This document shows positions 7,701-16,839 of a stretch of 64,000 nucleotides of DNA, piece after piece (position 1 is the stretch's first letter; each line of letters opens with the position of its first letter). The DNA lies in contig JASFWK010000002.1 in the NCBI GenBank assembly GCA_050049355.1, forward strand, positions 1 through 64,000. Direction: 5' to 3'. The stretch comes from JASFWK01 sp050049355 (GTDB taxonomy: Bacteria; Chloroflexota; Anaerolineae; B4-G1; DUEL01). The notes below the pieces were generated by a model. It saw nothing but the letters and a program-made list of their open reading frames with translations, was not told the origin of the DNA and searched no databases. The position numbers and the translations under genes were made by a program.

Positions 7701-9668
7701 TCACGCCGCCTCTCGTATCTCGTCCACTGCCTCCGGGTTCACCAGCGCACTCAGGTCACCCGGCGGCTCCCCCAGATAGGCACTCCGAATGACCCGCCGC
7801 ATCACCTTGGCGTTGCGCGTCTTGGGTATATCGTGTACGAAACGCACTGCCTTGGGCGCAAGTGGCTTCCCCAGCTCCTTCGCTACCCGACTCTCCAGTT
7901 CGTCTCGCAAGCTCTCGCCGGGTTCGAAGGTGGGCTGCAGCACGACGAAGCCCACCACTGCCTGTCCCTTGATCTCGTCGGGCACACCTATCGCCGCCGC
8001 CTCCGCGACCCCCGGATGGCTCACCAACACGTTCTCCACCTCTGCCGGCCCCACCCGCTTCCCGGCTACTTTGATCGTGTCATCCGAGCGGCCCAGGATG
8101 TAGTAGAGCCCATCCTCGTCGATCGCGGCGAAGTCGCCGTGGACCCACACGTCAGGAATTCGGCTCCAGTACGTCTCCAGATATCGCTGCGGGTCTTTCC
8201 AGAAGCCACGCGTCATGCCGATCCACGGCTGGCGCACCACCAGCTCTCCCACCTCTCCCCGCAGCGGATTGCCCTCTTCGTCCACAACATCGGCAGCCAT
8301 GCCGGGAGGCGGCCCAGAGAACGCGCACGGCTTCAGCGGGCGAACCACGTTCCCCAGAACGATACCCCCGCTGATCTCGGTTCCTCCCGAATAGTTGATG
8401 ATCGGCACCTGACCATGCCCAACAGTTTCGAAGAACCACCGCCAAGGGCCCGGGTTCCACGCCTCACCTGTCGAGCCCAGGATGCGCAGTGAACTCAGAT
8501 CATGGCGCAGTACCGGCCCGTCGCCGTGGGGCATGATCGCTCGCACGAATGTGGGCGCGACTCCCAGGCAGGTCACGCTGTGCCGCTCCACCAGGGCCCA
8601 CACCCGATCCACCTCCGGGTAGTCAGGCGCGCCGTCGTAGAGAAGCATAGTGGCTCCCAGAATCAGCACACCGAAAACCTCCCACGGGCCCATCATCCAC
8701 CCCATGTCCGTCATCCAGAACATGGTGTCGAACTCCTGGATGTCGAATCCATGCGCCATGTCCTGTGCGCTCTTGATGGGAAAGCCACAGTGAGTGTGAA
8801 CCGCTCCCTTGGGCCGGCCGGTGGTACCGCTGGTGTAGATGATCATGATCAGGTCTTCCGCGTCGGTGCGCTCGGTGACAGCCTCCGCTGGCTGGCCAGC
8901 AACGAAATCCTTCCACCAGACGTCACGTCCAGAGGACGCATCCATCGGCACGTCGAACCCTGCATGCCGATAGACGATCACCTTCTCAACCGACGGAACC
9001 TCAGCCAGCGCCTCATCGGCAACCGGCTTCATCCGTATGGGCTTCCCCCGCCTGAACATTCCATCAGCGGTGAAGATCGCTTTGGCCTCCGCATCGGCAA
9101 GCCGAGTCGCCACGGCACCGGGCCCATACCCAGAGAAGAGAGGCAGAATCACACCTCCGATCTTCGCAATCGCCAGCAGCGCAACCGCTATCTCCGGCAC
9201 CATCGGCATATACAGACCGATGGCGTCCCCTTTCCCAAACCCGGCTTCTCGCAACGCCGAGGCCACCCGGTTGACCTCGCGGAAGAGGTCGCGATACGTC
9301 AGCAGCCGAACAGCCCCCCCCTCTCCCTCCCAGCGGATCGCAACCCTGTTCTGCGTCGGGGTGTCCATCCATTTGTCGAGGCAGTTGTGGACAATATTGA
9401 GCTTGCCCCCCACACACCAGTCGGGCCACTGGATACCACGCGATAGGTCCACAACCTGGGAATACGGTTCGTAGAACTCAATACCCAGATCCTCGAAAAC
9501 TGCTTCCCAGAACCAGGCGATATCAGTGGTGGAACGCTCCATCAACTCTTCGAACGTGGCCAGGTCGTGCCGCCCCATGAATCGTCTGAGCCGGCTCCGC
9601 TGCAGGTGCTCCTCGCTGGGTCGCCAGACAACCGGCTGGTTGAACGGAAACTGTGCCTGTGATGCCAT
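7701..9668 (-). CDS. AMP-forming acyl-CoA synthetase (acetyl-CoA synthetase-like)
   Basis: A 655-residue adenylate-forming CoA ligase. The P-loop-like A3 motif is IIYTSGTTGRPKGAV near residue 275, the A8 hinge is GRSDDTIKVAGKRVGPAEVE, and the catalytic Lys lies in TRNAKVMRR near the C-terminus. Length and the N-terminal ACAS-type region match acetyl/propionyl-CoA synthetases, although closely related ligases accept aromatic or cyclic acids. ATG 9668 is preferred over 9674 because AAGGAGG sits six bases ahead of it and touches the earlier ATG. In this cluster it may activate benzoate or another aryl acid, but that is inference. Confidence 0.85.
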   Translation of the reverse strand: MASQAQFPFNQPVVWRPSEEHLQRSRLRRFMGRHDLATFEELMERSTTDIAWFWEAVFEDLGIEFYEPYSQVVDLSRGIQWPDWCVGGKLNIVHNCLDKWMDTPTQNRVAIRWEGEGGAVRLLTYRDLFREVNRVASALREAGFGKGDAIGLYMPMVPEIAVALLAIAKIGGVILPLFSGYGPGAVATRLADAEAKAIFTADGMFRRGKPIRMKPVADEALAEVPSVEKVIVYRHAGFDVPMDASSGRDVWWKDFVAGQPAEAVTERTDAEDLIMIIYTSGTTGRPKGAVHTHCGFPIKSAQDMAHGFDIQEFDTMFWMTDMGWMMGPWEVFGVLILGATMLLYDGAPDYPEVDRVWALVERHSVTCLGVAPTFVRAIMPHGDGPVLRHDLSSLRILGSTGEAWNPGPWRWFFETVGHGQVPIINYSGGTEISGGIVLGNVVRPLKPCAFSGPPPGMAADVVDEEGNPLRGEVGELVVRQPWIGMTRGFWKDPQRYLETYWSRIPDVWVHGDFAAIDEDGLYYILGRSDDTIKVAGKRVGPAEVENVLVSHPGVAEAAAIGVPDEIKGQAVVGFVVLQPTFEPGESLRDELESRVAKELGKPLAPKAVRFVHDIPKTRNAKVMRRVIRSAYLGEPPGDLSALVNPEAVDEIREAA

Positions 9669-9670
9669 GG

Positions 9671-10180
9671 TCATCCTCCTTCTTCCACGTGACCTGACTC
9701 GCGGATCTCATCCTTCGCCCTGGCTAACCGCGATGCATACTCAATGACGCTTGCCTGCTGTGCCCGAGGGGCGATAGAACCCGGACGGCGGACACGCACC
9801 TCAGTCATCGCCTCCTCCGCCCCCCACCCCTGACTCACCAGGTAGCAGGCCAACATCGTCCCCGTACGGCCGTAGCCACCTGCGCAGTGCGCCAGCACCC
9901 CCCGCCTTTGAGCCAGCATCTCGTCCACGAATCTGACAAACTGATCGATTTGAGCCTGGCTCGGTGCGGTCTCGTCCGCGATGGGAATGTGCCGATAGGT
10001 GAAACCCCATGAGTCAATCCGGTGCAGCAGCAGCTTCTCCCGCCGCAGCGAACGCTCCGTCAGCGACACGATGGCTGCTATCCCTCGCTCCCGCAGCCAG
10101 GCCAGCTGCTGCTGGTGAATGGGGCGGCCGCTGCCCGCCAACCGTCCTTCGATCAACCAGCCGAAGTTCGCTATTCGCAC
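9671..10180 (-). CDS. Dual-specificity/tyrosine phosphatase-like protein
   Basis: A 169-residue cytosolic protein with the complete cysteine-phosphatase loop HCAGGYGRTG (HCxxGxxR[ST]), an upstream general-acid region and an N-terminal segment typical of archaeal/bacterial dual-specificity phosphatases (FGWLIEGRLAGSGRP). It sits between the synthetase and the polyferredoxin with gaps of only a few bases, so it is probably cotranscribed. Why a protein phosphatase belongs to an aldehyde-oxidising cluster is not clear. It may regulate the neighbouring enzymes or act on a small phosphorylated metabolite. Confidence 0.85.
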   Translation of the reverse strand: MRIANFGWLIEGRLAGSGRPIHQQQLAWLRERGIAAIVSLTERSLRREKLLLHRIDSWGFTYRHIPIADETAPSQAQIDQFVRFVDEMLAQRRGVLAHCAGGYGRTGTMLACYLVSQGWGAEEAMTEVRVRRPGSIAPRAQQASVIEYASRLARAKDEIRESGHVEEGG

Positions 10181-10181
10181 G

Positions 10182-10682
10182 TCAGGTCCCCCATGACCTG
10201 GCGACGAACGACTTCCTCATCACTTCAGAGAGCCTCTGCCCGGCATCTCGCTTCTTCACCAGGTTCACCAAGGTGGCAGCCACAAACTGGAGGGCACCGG
10301 GATCACAGAAGCGGACGCAGACCGGATCCCCGTCGCACAAGTCGCACTTGATGACCTGCCGGGTCGCGGTGTCGATCCCCATCCCGCCGAACGGACAGGC
10401 GGTCACGCACAGCTTGCAGCCGATGCATAGGTCATAGGTCAGCGCCACCCGGCCCAGGACGGGATCACGGGACAGTGCGTCCTTGGGGCAGACGGCCACA
10501 CAGGGCGCGTCCTCACACTGCTGGCACAACATCGGCAGTTCGAACCCCTCCCGCGGCCACTTTATGACGTGTATGCGGGAACGGCTGGGGCTGTTGACAC
10601 CCGTGTGCTTAACCGAGCAGACCATCTCGCATAGCCGGCAGCCGGTACACCTCTCGTGGTTCACTATCAGTATCTTCTGCAC
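10182..10682 (-). CDS. Four-cluster ferredoxin of aldehyde oxidoreductase (AorA-like)
   Basis: A 166-residue protein with sixteen cysteines in four groups (CTGCRLCEMVC, CQQCEDAPCVAVC, CIGCKLCVTAC, CDLCDGDPVCVRFC), the HycB/DmsB-like arrangement that holds four 4Fe-4S clusters. It starts at GTG 10682 with TAGGAGACTGGC upstream, seven bases downstream of the aldehyde oxidoreductase stop. In tungsten AOR systems such a protein wires the catalytic subunit to ferredoxin or a flavin subunit. Its adjacency makes it the obvious electron partner. Confidence 0.88.
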   Translation of the reverse strand: MQKILIVNHERCTGCRLCEMVCSVKHTGVNSPSRSRIHVIKWPREGFELPMLCQQCEDAPCVAVCPKDALSRDPVLGRVALTYDLCIGCKLCVTACPFGGMGIDTATRQVIKCDLCDGDPVCVRFCDPGALQFVAATLVNLVKKRDAGQRLSEVMRKSFVARSWGT

Positions 10683-10691
10683 GCCAGTCTC

Positions 10692-12596
10692 CTACAGCAT
10701 ATGGGACGGCTCGCCGTCCAGCCCCAGCTCTTCCACGGTCCCAGGTCGGGGCACACCGTTCTCATCCCAACCGTGGAGCTCGTAGTACTCCGCTATCATC
10801 TGCTTGAACTTCTCGCGGTCCAGCGCCTTGTCTCTCGCAATCGGCAGGCCTAGAGGAGTCGCCTCATCGAAGTATCGGTCCACCAGCCAGTCGTCCGCCC
10901 GCGTGAGCCCTTCCCGAATGTTGAACATCCGTTCGAGAGTGTAGCCCCGGTCGGCGATCTCCCAAATCTCCTCCGGTGGTAACTCCAGGCCGGTGTTGTA
11001 GTAGATCAGTTTGGAGAGTTCCTCGAAGCCGATCAGGTTGGGACTGAGGAAGATTGTGTGGAACTTGCAGATGCCGGCGGAGTCAATCGCCTGGTACATC
11101 ATCTCCTGCCACTGGACCATGCGGGCCTTTCCCTCGTACGAGGCGTAGTCGGACGACAGCGGGCCATCGTACGGCTGGGGACCACCATATATATCGCGCA
11201 GCAGATGATCAGGCAGGTGGTAGAGGTCTATCGCCGGCCGGCTCCGCAGGTGATCGGAGCCTCGCGAGGCAGTGGCGATGCCCAATGCCAGCGACGGCGT
11301 GGGACGCTCGTCGGAATGCAGGTTGCTCAACCCCTTGACGTGAATGCAGTACTTCAGTGCGTCGTGACCGATCTTCTCGGCAGCCCGCAGCGGCCCCTCG
11401 GCCAGGACGTCGCCAAGCCCCTCGCGCTCGGCGATGCGCGTGACCATCTCGAGTACCGCCTCGTCGTTTCCCCACTCCAGCCTCAGACCATCGGTATCCG
11501 CGTCGGTCAGGATGCCCTTCTCATAGAGCTCCATCGCCCAGGCGATCATGCTTCCGGTCTCTATTGTGTCCATCCCGTAGGTGTTAACCAGGTGATTGCC
11601 GATCAAGATGGTCTCGAAGTTGTTGCAGCCGACCTCCATGCCGAAGGCACCCTGACTGGTGTATTCGGGTCCCTCGGCGTAGGTCCCGGCATAATCCCCG
11701 TCCCTGAGCAGGTACTTGTGTCGGCAGTGGATGATGCAGCCGTAGCACCCCTCCGTGCCCAGCGCATATTCCTCAATGTGTTCACATTCGATGTTCCCGC
11801 CTACCTGTTGGTTAAGTTGAAAGTTGCGGACGCGCACCAAGCCGGTGGTATTGGTGATCCCATAGATGAACATGGTGCCCCACTTCTGCATGATCTGGGC
11901 GAACTTCGTCCCGGCGATGTGCTTGAGAAGCTCTGCATTGTACTCCAGCGCCTCCTCGGGAAAGCGAATCTCAATGCCCATCGTGCCCCGGACGGCGATG
12001 GCCTTGAGGTTCTTGGAGCCCATCACCGCTCCCATCCCTGTCCGACCGGCGGCGTTCTTCATGCCGGTCATCACGGCAGCGAATCGTACCAAGTTCTCGC
12101 CGGCCACTCCGATGCACAGGGCCTTGATCTCGGGGTCGCCCAACTCCTCCTCGAGGAGCTCCTGCACTGTGGGGATATCCTCGCCCCAGAGGTGAGAAGC
12201 ATCGCGGATCTCGATTTCGCCATCGTGGATCCAGAGGTAAACAGGACTGGCGGCCTTCCCCTTGATAACCACGTGGTCGAAGCCGGCGAAACGGAGTTCG
12301 GGACCGAAGAAGCCGCCCACGTTGGAGCTGCCGATGAAGCCAGTCAGCGGCGACCTGGCTCCCATGTGCGTCCGGGCCGCAGCCGAAGCCAGCGTGCCCA
12401 CCAGCAGTCCGGCGCTGACCGTGAGGACGTTGTCCGGACCCAGCGGGTCAACGCCGGGCTCCAAGTGGTTATACAGCAGGTACGTATCCAGCCCCCGCCC
12501 ACCCAAATACAGTTCCCGCATCTCGACGGGGATGGAGGCGGTCTCAACCTTGCCGCTGGAGAGGTCTACATACGCGATCCGGCGATCGAGCGCCAT
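10692..12596 (-). CDS. Tungsten aldehyde:ferredoxin oxidoreductase
   Basis: A 634-residue AOR catalytic subunit, full length for the family. The N-terminal domain (RRIAYVDLSSG, then GGRGLDTYLL) and the tungstopterin-binding region are recognisable. The 4Fe-4S ligands are in CYGCIIHC and a fourth Cys near residue 505 in DSAGICKFH. AOR interconverts aldehydes and carboxylic acids with low-potential ferredoxin. Flanked by the four-cluster ferredoxin and a zinc ribbon protein, with a MoaD-like gene downstream. In an aromatic cluster it could oxidise benzaldehyde-type compounds, or run backwards to reduce acids when ferredoxin is very reduced. No AorC-like FAD subunit is adjacent. Confidence 0.92.
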   Translation of the reverse strand: MALDRRIAYVDLSSGKVETASIPVEMRELYLGGRGLDTYLLYNHLEPGVDPLGPDNVLTVSAGLLVGTLASAAARTHMGARSPLTGFIGSSNVGGFFGPELRFAGFDHVVIKGKAASPVYLWIHDGEIEIRDASHLWGEDIPTVQELLEEELGDPEIKALCIGVAGENLVRFAAVMTGMKNAAGRTGMGAVMGSKNLKAIAVRGTMGIEIRFPEEALEYNAELLKHIAGTKFAQIMQKWGTMFIYGITNTTGLVRVRNFQLNQQVGGNIECEHIEEYALGTEGCYGCIIHCRHKYLLRDGDYAGTYAEGPEYTSQGAFGMEVGCNNFETILIGNHLVNTYGMDTIETGSMIAWAMELYEKGILTDADTDGLRLEWGNDEAVLEMVTRIAEREGLGDVLAEGPLRAAEKIGHDALKYCIHVKGLSNLHSDERPTPSLALGIATASRGSDHLRSRPAIDLYHLPDHLLRDIYGGPQPYDGPLSSDYASYEGKARMVQWQEMMYQAIDSAGICKFHTIFLSPNLIGFEELSKLIYYNTGLELPPEEIWEIADRGYTLERMFNIREGLTRADDWLVDRYFDEATPLGLPIARDKALDREKFKQMIAEYYELHGWDENGVPRPGTVEELGLDGEPSHML

Positions 12597-12607
12597 ACGT
12601 CTCCCCT

Positions 12608-12838
12608 CTACTCCCGGGCCTGTTCGGTATCAGCCAGCATTCGCTCCCAGTTCTCCCAGACCGGCTTTCTGATCTTGGCTAGCTTGCCCACCCATGAGAT
12701 GTACCACTCCCAGCCGCAGTTAGGACAGGTGGCCCTCTCCGCCTTCGGTGGGGGGCGAAAGCGGACAGAGCAGTAATGGCACCGTATCTCCCCAACACGT
12801 TTCTTCCTGTTCTTGGCAGCCTTAGTCTTCGCCGTCAT
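12608..12838 (-). CDS. Small zinc ribbon protein
   Basis: A 76-residue basic protein with one zinc ribbon made of CHYC and CPNCGW pairs and a Lys/Arg-rich N-terminus. ATG 12838 follows GGAGGGGGGAAG. It lies 11 bases before the aldehyde oxidoreductase start and is cotranscribed with it. The function is unknown. Possibilities are a regulator of the AOR gene or a metal-site or maturation helper. Confidence 0.75.
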   Translation of the reverse strand: MTAKTKAAKNRKKRVGEIRCHYCSVRFRPPPKAERATCPNCGWEWYISWVGKLAKIRKPVWENWERMLADTEQARE

Positions 12839-12863
12839 CTTCCCCCCTCCCGCACGCCGCCTG

Positions 12864-14069
12864 TCAGACAGTGACTTTGAGGACTACCCCCGCGCCCGTA
12901 TCGCCGGCGGCGCAGCCAACAAACAGGCCATGCCCTCCCCCCGTCAGGGTCAACTCTTCGATCATCTCAATGATCAGCCGGTGACCAGTGGGACCCTGTG
13001 GATGCCCCCAGATGAGGGACGAGCCGTAGTTATTCATCGTTTCCGGCTTCACCCCCATCTCGCGGCAGAAGTAGACGTCGTTCACCGCGAAGGGGTTATG
13101 GGTCTTGATCACCCGCACATCCCTGATGGAGATATCAGCTCGGGAAAGCGCCTGCTGCGCTGCCGGAACGATGGCCTTGGCCATGTACCCCTTCTCGGCC
13201 CGCCCTTCCCCGTAGGATAGAACCTGGATCTCGATCGCGGGATCGCGGCTCAGCTCCCGTGCCCTCTCCCGCGTGGTAACGATGATCCCACAGTTGCCAT
13301 CGGCGGGGTAGGTCTGGGTGCCATAGGTAACTGTGCCCCCCTTGATGACCGGATTGAGCTTGGCCAAACCCGCATCCGTGGTGGGGAATACCCCCTCGTC
13401 GCCCTCGACAGTGGCCACGACCTTGCGTCCTCGCGCATCCTTCACCTCGATGGGCAGAGGCATGAAGCGACGCAGGAAGGCGGAGTCGTCCTTGAGCGCA
13501 TCGCCATACTGCTCGTGGCGCAGAACCGTCATCTCGTCCTGCTCTTCCCTGGTGATACCTGCCTCCCTGGCAACATTCTCCGCCGTCTCGACCATGGCGT
13601 TCTTGGCAAAAGGATCGTATCCAAAGTTGTCCCAGACCCAGTCCTCCGCCTCGCCCTTGCCACCCGGCCCAAGCGGATTGGGGTAGTAGATGTGAGGGCC
13701 ATTGCTGCATCGATCGGCGGTGATACTGAGCAGGACCCGATTCTCGCCGATCTCAACCTCACCTGCAGCGCTGGCGACCACCCGAGCTCCCGTCGCACAG
13801 GCCTGGCTGATGATGGGACCGGTGGCAGCCTCTGCTCCGATGAGGCCGGCCAACCAGGGCCCTCCGTAGAAGGCGTGCTTCTGCGGGATCGTCAGTCCCA
13901 GAAGGACGGAGTCAAAGACCTGGGCGGGGATCTCCCGCTCGTCAAGGGCTCGCCTGGTGATCTCCGCCGCGAACGGGACAGCGTTGAGGTGGGCGAAACT
14001 TCCCTGCCAGCGGCAGAACGGCGTACTCCAGTACCCCCCGTATGGGATGTAGGCCTTTTCGAAGAACAT
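12864..14069 (-). CDS. Thiolase-family acyltransferase
   Basis: A 401-residue thiolase-like enzyme. The nucleophilic Cys lies in ISQACATGAR, the C-terminal glycine-rich motif in GGGHGLFVGCAAGD includes a second Cys, and a GHP-containing motif (WGHPQGPTGHR) supplies the active-site His. It differs from the thiolase at 37 kb in having an unusual N-terminus (IPYGGYWSTPFCRWQG) and a KTHNPFA motif, so it belongs to a separate acetyl-CoA acetyltransferase subgroup. It probably cleaves a beta-ketoacyl-CoA in the lower pathway. AGGAGG precedes the ATG. Confidence 0.83.
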   Translation of the reverse strand: MFFEKAYIPYGGYWSTPFCRWQGSFAHLNAVPFAAEITRRALDEREIPAQVFDSVLLGLTIPQKHAFYGGPWLAGLIGAEAATGPIISQACATGARVVASAAGEVEIGENRVLLSITADRCSNGPHIYYPNPLGPGGKGEAEDWVWDNFGYDPFAKNAMVETAENVAREAGITREEQDEMTVLRHEQYGDALKDDSAFLRRFMPLPIEVKDARGRKVVATVEGDEGVFPTTDAGLAKLNPVIKGGTVTYGTQTYPADGNCGIIVTTRERARELSRDPAIEIQVLSYGEGRAEKGYMAKAIVPAAQQALSRADISIRDVRVIKTHNPFAVNDVYFCREMGVKPETMNNYGSSLIWGHPQGPTGHRLIIEMIEELTLTGGGHGLFVGCAAGDTGAGVVLKVTV

Positions 14070-14239
14070 GGCATGAACCTCCTGGTCTACTCTAGTTTGC
14101 AGTCACCGGCAGCCAGACGGAGTGCCCTCTGCTCAACCCTGGCTGCAAGGGTCGGGATTGGGGCTGTCAGGGGGACACAGCGTCGACCAGCGACAAGATG
14201 GGCCACACTGCACCGGAGATGTCTTCCAGACGCTGAGAA

Positions 14240-14887
14240 TCAAGCAGCACAGCAGACGTGGACTACCTCCTCCCCCTCAGCCTCCAACGCTGGCACCAGG
14301 ACCTCCTCCTCAACGCCCTCCAGGCGAAAGACGAGATAGACGTGCTCTGGGGCCTCGCCCCGGAACACCGCTACGGAGCAGATGTTCGCTCCCAGCCCGG
14401 CGATCACTCCAGCCAGCCGGGCCAGCTCCCCTCGCACGTCAGGCACCCGCAGCGTGACGCGCAGCGAGGCCTCCTCGCCCCCCAGGACCTCTACGAACGT
14501 CTCGAAGATGTCGGTCTCTGTGATCATACCTATCAGCTTACCCTCACGCATAACGGGCAGGCAGCCGATTCTCTTCTCCACCATGCGTCGTGCTGCCTTC
14601 TCGAGGGGGGCATCCTCAGACACCGTAATGGGCGGGCTACTCATCACCTCCTTGACATGCAAGTTGGCCAACAGGTAGCTCGCCTCGAAGACGGTGAGGG
14701 TCGTGGCCGTTGAGGGCGAAGCATGTAGCAGGTCGGTCTGCGCCACGACGCCGATCAGTCTCCCCTCCTCACTTACCACCGGCAGGTGGCGAATCCCCTT
14801 CTCGTGGATGATACGGAAGGCCTCGGGAAAGGATGTGAAAGGAGTGACTGTCACTGGGTCAGGAGTCATACGATCTTTCACTAACAT
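14240..14887 (-). CDS. AcuB-like CBS-CBS-ACT domain protein
   Basis: A 215-residue regulatory protein. Two CBS domains (about residues 1-60 and 75-130, with PDPVTVTPFTS and SPPITVSED) are followed by an ACT-like domain (LRVPDVRGELARLAGVIAGLG). This layout is that of AcuB-type proteins, where CBS pairs sense adenine nucleotides. I chose ATG 14887, which has GAGGAG upstream; a longer in-frame extension would overlap the preceding ATPase gene. It may tune acyl-CoA metabolism to energy charge, which is inference. Confidence 0.82.
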   Translation of the reverse strand: MLVKDRMTPDPVTVTPFTSFPEAFRIIHEKGIRHLPVVSEEGRLIGVVAQTDLLHASPSTATTLTVFEASYLLANLHVKEVMSSPPITVSEDAPLEKAARRMVEKRIGCLPVMREGKLIGMITETDIFETFVEVLGGEEASLRVTLRVPDVRGELARLAGVIAGLGANICSVAVFRGEAPEHVYLVFRLEGVEEEVLVPALEAEGEEVVHVCCAA

Positions 14888-14909
14888 TGGAATCTCCTCT
14901 GTGCACAAA

Positions 14910-15683
14910 TCAATCAGACGCAAACAGTGCCGCTCCAAACGCCCCCATCTCCTGTGGGTGGGGCGCGGCTTCCACGTTGATTCCCGCCCGGGCGCTCAAG
15001 AGCTCCGCCACGATGGGGTTGAACGCGACGACCCCGCCGGTCATGATCACGCGCCCAGCCAACGGGCCCATCTCCACAACTCGCTTGGCGACCGAGTCGA
15101 ACAACCCCCTAAGAATGTTGTTCAGCCTCTCGCCAGCCCTAATCCGGTCCAGTACCTCAGTGGCGGTAAACACCGTGCAATAGCTCCCGATCTCGGCGGT
15201 CTCGCTAGCGGTCTGAGCCAGATCATTGAGCTCGTCGATCGGTATGTCCAACTTGTGGGCTATCTCCTCCAGGAAAGCTCCCGTGCCAGCAGCGCACTTG
15301 CGGTTCATCTTGAAACCGGTGCGTCTGCCCTGTGCATCCAGCCTGACGATCTTACTATCCTGGCCGCCTATGTCTACCACCGTGAGAGCCTGGGGAAAGT
15401 AGTGATAGCATCCACGACTGTGGCAAGCGATCTCGGTCTTGGTGTCCTGAGCAAAGGGCACACTCTTTCGCCCATAGCCCGTCGCCACGATGGTTTGGAC
15501 GGCGCCTTGAGTGATCTCTGCCTGCTCCAGTGCTCCTTCAAATGCCGTCGTCGCCGCCAGGGCCAAGTCTGCACCAGAGCGCCGGACGAAACTCCCAAGT
15601 ATCCTCCCGTCGCCATCGATGATCACAGCTTTGGTCGCCGTCGTCCCTACATCAATGCCGGCGAAGGCGGTTCTCCCAGTCAT
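14910..15683 (-). CDS. HgdC/BcrA-family activator ATPase (second system)
   Basis: A 257-residue ASKHA-fold ATPase. Phosphate-binding loops are IDVGTTATKAV near the N-terminus and DIGGQDSK near residue 105. The cluster-bridging Cys are in KCAAGTGAF and SYCTVF, and the ADP-binding MTGGVVAFN is near the end. Such dimers use ATP to push one electron from ferredoxin into a dehydratase or reductase. Distinct from the two reductase ATPases at 31-33 kb and closest in size to HgdC. The likely partner is the single HgdB-like protein at 20502-21749. Its 5' end lies beside a 96-bp palindromic element. Confidence 0.85.
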   Translation of the reverse strand: MTGRTAFAGIDVGTTATKAVIIDGDGRILGSFVRRSGADLALAATTAFEGALEQAEITQGAVQTIVATGYGRKSVPFAQDTKTEIACHSRGCYHYFPQALTVVDIGGQDSKIVRLDAQGRRTGFKMNRKCAAGTGAFLEEIAHKLDIPIDELNDLAQTASETAEIGSYCTVFTATEVLDRIRAGERLNNILRGLFDSVAKRVVEMGPLAGRVIMTGGVVAFNPIVAELLSARAGINVEAAPHPQEMGAFGAALFASD

Positions 15684-15727
15684 TCGCGATTGGTCACCTG
15701 TCAGCAGCTAGATCCCTGACTGTCGCC

Positions 15728-15823
15728 AGCACTTGATCACTGAGATTCTGATTTGTTGAAAGCTGCTCCCTACGCCTGCCTGCCAGGAGTTCGCATATCA
15801 GAATCCGTATGATCAAGTACTAG
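15728..15823. mobile_element. 96-bp palindromic MITE-like element, copy 1
   Basis: About 92 percent identical (8 mismatches counted by eye) to the element at 27795-27890. The ends form an imperfect terminal inverted repeat of about 30 bp: ACTTGATCA followed by GATTCTGAT on one side, mirrored on the other. It encodes nothing. Its right end (CTAG) supplies the TAG stop of the neighbouring leftward gene. No transposase in the window; likely a non-autonomous element. Confidence 0.8.
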
Positions 15824-16773
15824 TGTTCCTCTGGTGCTCCCGACTCCATCTCCAGGCCCTTGACGAGTGCCGTGATGGCGAAGTTACACGGGGTCTGGAC
15901 ACCGAGGGCGCGGCCCCGCTCAACGATCTTGCCGTTGAGCCAGTCAATCTCGGTCGGGAGCTTCCGCAGAATGTCTTGATGCATGGAGGTCCTGTGGTAT
16001 CCGGCCTTCTTCAGATACTGGATACCGTGCTCAAAGAACCCCTCATTCAGCGTCACTCCGTCGGCTTCAGCCACCGCGATCCCTTCTCGCATCAGCTCCT
16101 CAGCCAACATCTCCGTTTGCCCGAAGTCCATCATGTCCTTCATTGGCTTGCGCGTGAGAGCACACATTGCGCTAAGAGCAGCGTTGAGAATGACCTTCTC
16201 CCACTCGAACTTCTTGACGTTGGCGGCGAACTCAGTATCGAGTCCAGCGCCCGTCATGATCTGTGCCATTGTGCGGGCTAGCGGCTCGCTCTTGGGTGTC
16301 ACAGGCCCGATGTAGTTGGGCGGGTTGAAGAACGACATCGCGACGTGCCCGTCTCCCATCTGACTGCCCGCAAAGTTCACCACGATGCGCAGAACACTGT
16401 CCGACCCGAACGTCTCGGCAAGGAACTCCTCGTTGTCGAGCCCGTTCTGGCAACTGATGAACTTGGTGCCAGGTCGTGTCACGCTCGCGAGCTCTGGGAT
16501 GATCTGGGGCAGGACGGATGCCTTGGTGGAGATGATGATCGTGTCTACCTCGGGGAAGCCGGAAAGCTCAGAGATACCATACGCCACACGATCACACTCG
16601 GCGGTCATCTCCAAGACGCCCGTGATCGCAAGCCCCCTCTCCTTGATCGCGTCCAGATGGGGCTTTTGGATATCGCATAGTACCACATAGTGCCCGGCCT
16701 TGGCCAGATGTGCGCCCAGGATTCCACCGACCGGACCTACCCCGACAACAGCCATCTTGGGCTTCTTTGCCAT
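15820..16773 (-). CDS. Ketopantoate reductase-family dehydrogenase
   Basis: A 317-residue ApbA/PanE-type NAD(P)H enzyme. The Rossmann motif is VVGVGPVGGILGAHLAKAG at the N-terminus, and the C-terminal helical domain contains the expected MHQDILR-type segment. PanE reduces 2-dehydropantoate in pantothenate/CoA synthesis, but this superfamily also has many other 2-keto-acid reductases. Inside an acyl-CoA cluster either CoA supply or a 2-hydroxy/2-oxo acid step for the neighbouring HgdB-like dehydratase is possible. Its stop codon comes from the end of the palindromic element, so the original C-terminus may have been altered by the insertion. Confidence 0.82.
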   Translation of the reverse strand: MAKKPKMAVVGVGPVGGILGAHLAKAGHYVVLCDIQKPHLDAIKERGLAITGVLEMTAECDRVAYGISELSGFPEVDTIIISTKASVLPQIIPELASVTRPGTKFISCQNGLDNEEFLAETFGSDSVLRIVVNFAGSQMGDGHVAMSFFNPPNYIGPVTPKSEPLARTMAQIMTGAGLDTEFAANVKKFEWEKVILNAALSAMCALTRKPMKDMMDFGQTEMLAEELMREGIAVAEADGVTLNEGFFEHGIQYLKKAGYHRTSMHQDILRKLPTEIDWLNGKIVERGRALGVQTPCNFAITALVKGLEMESGAPEEH

Positions 16774-16839
16774 ACTCTCAGCCCCCTTTCTCCAGTCGCC
16801 AGTCGTCAGTTGCGGTGGTCTCGGGCCACGGGCCCCCGA

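Noticed and set aside
11058..12776. Long rightward frame of 572 codons opposite the AOR gene
   Set aside because: An antisense shadow of a clearly conserved AOR gene; its sequence is low in family motifs and its start has no ribosome site.
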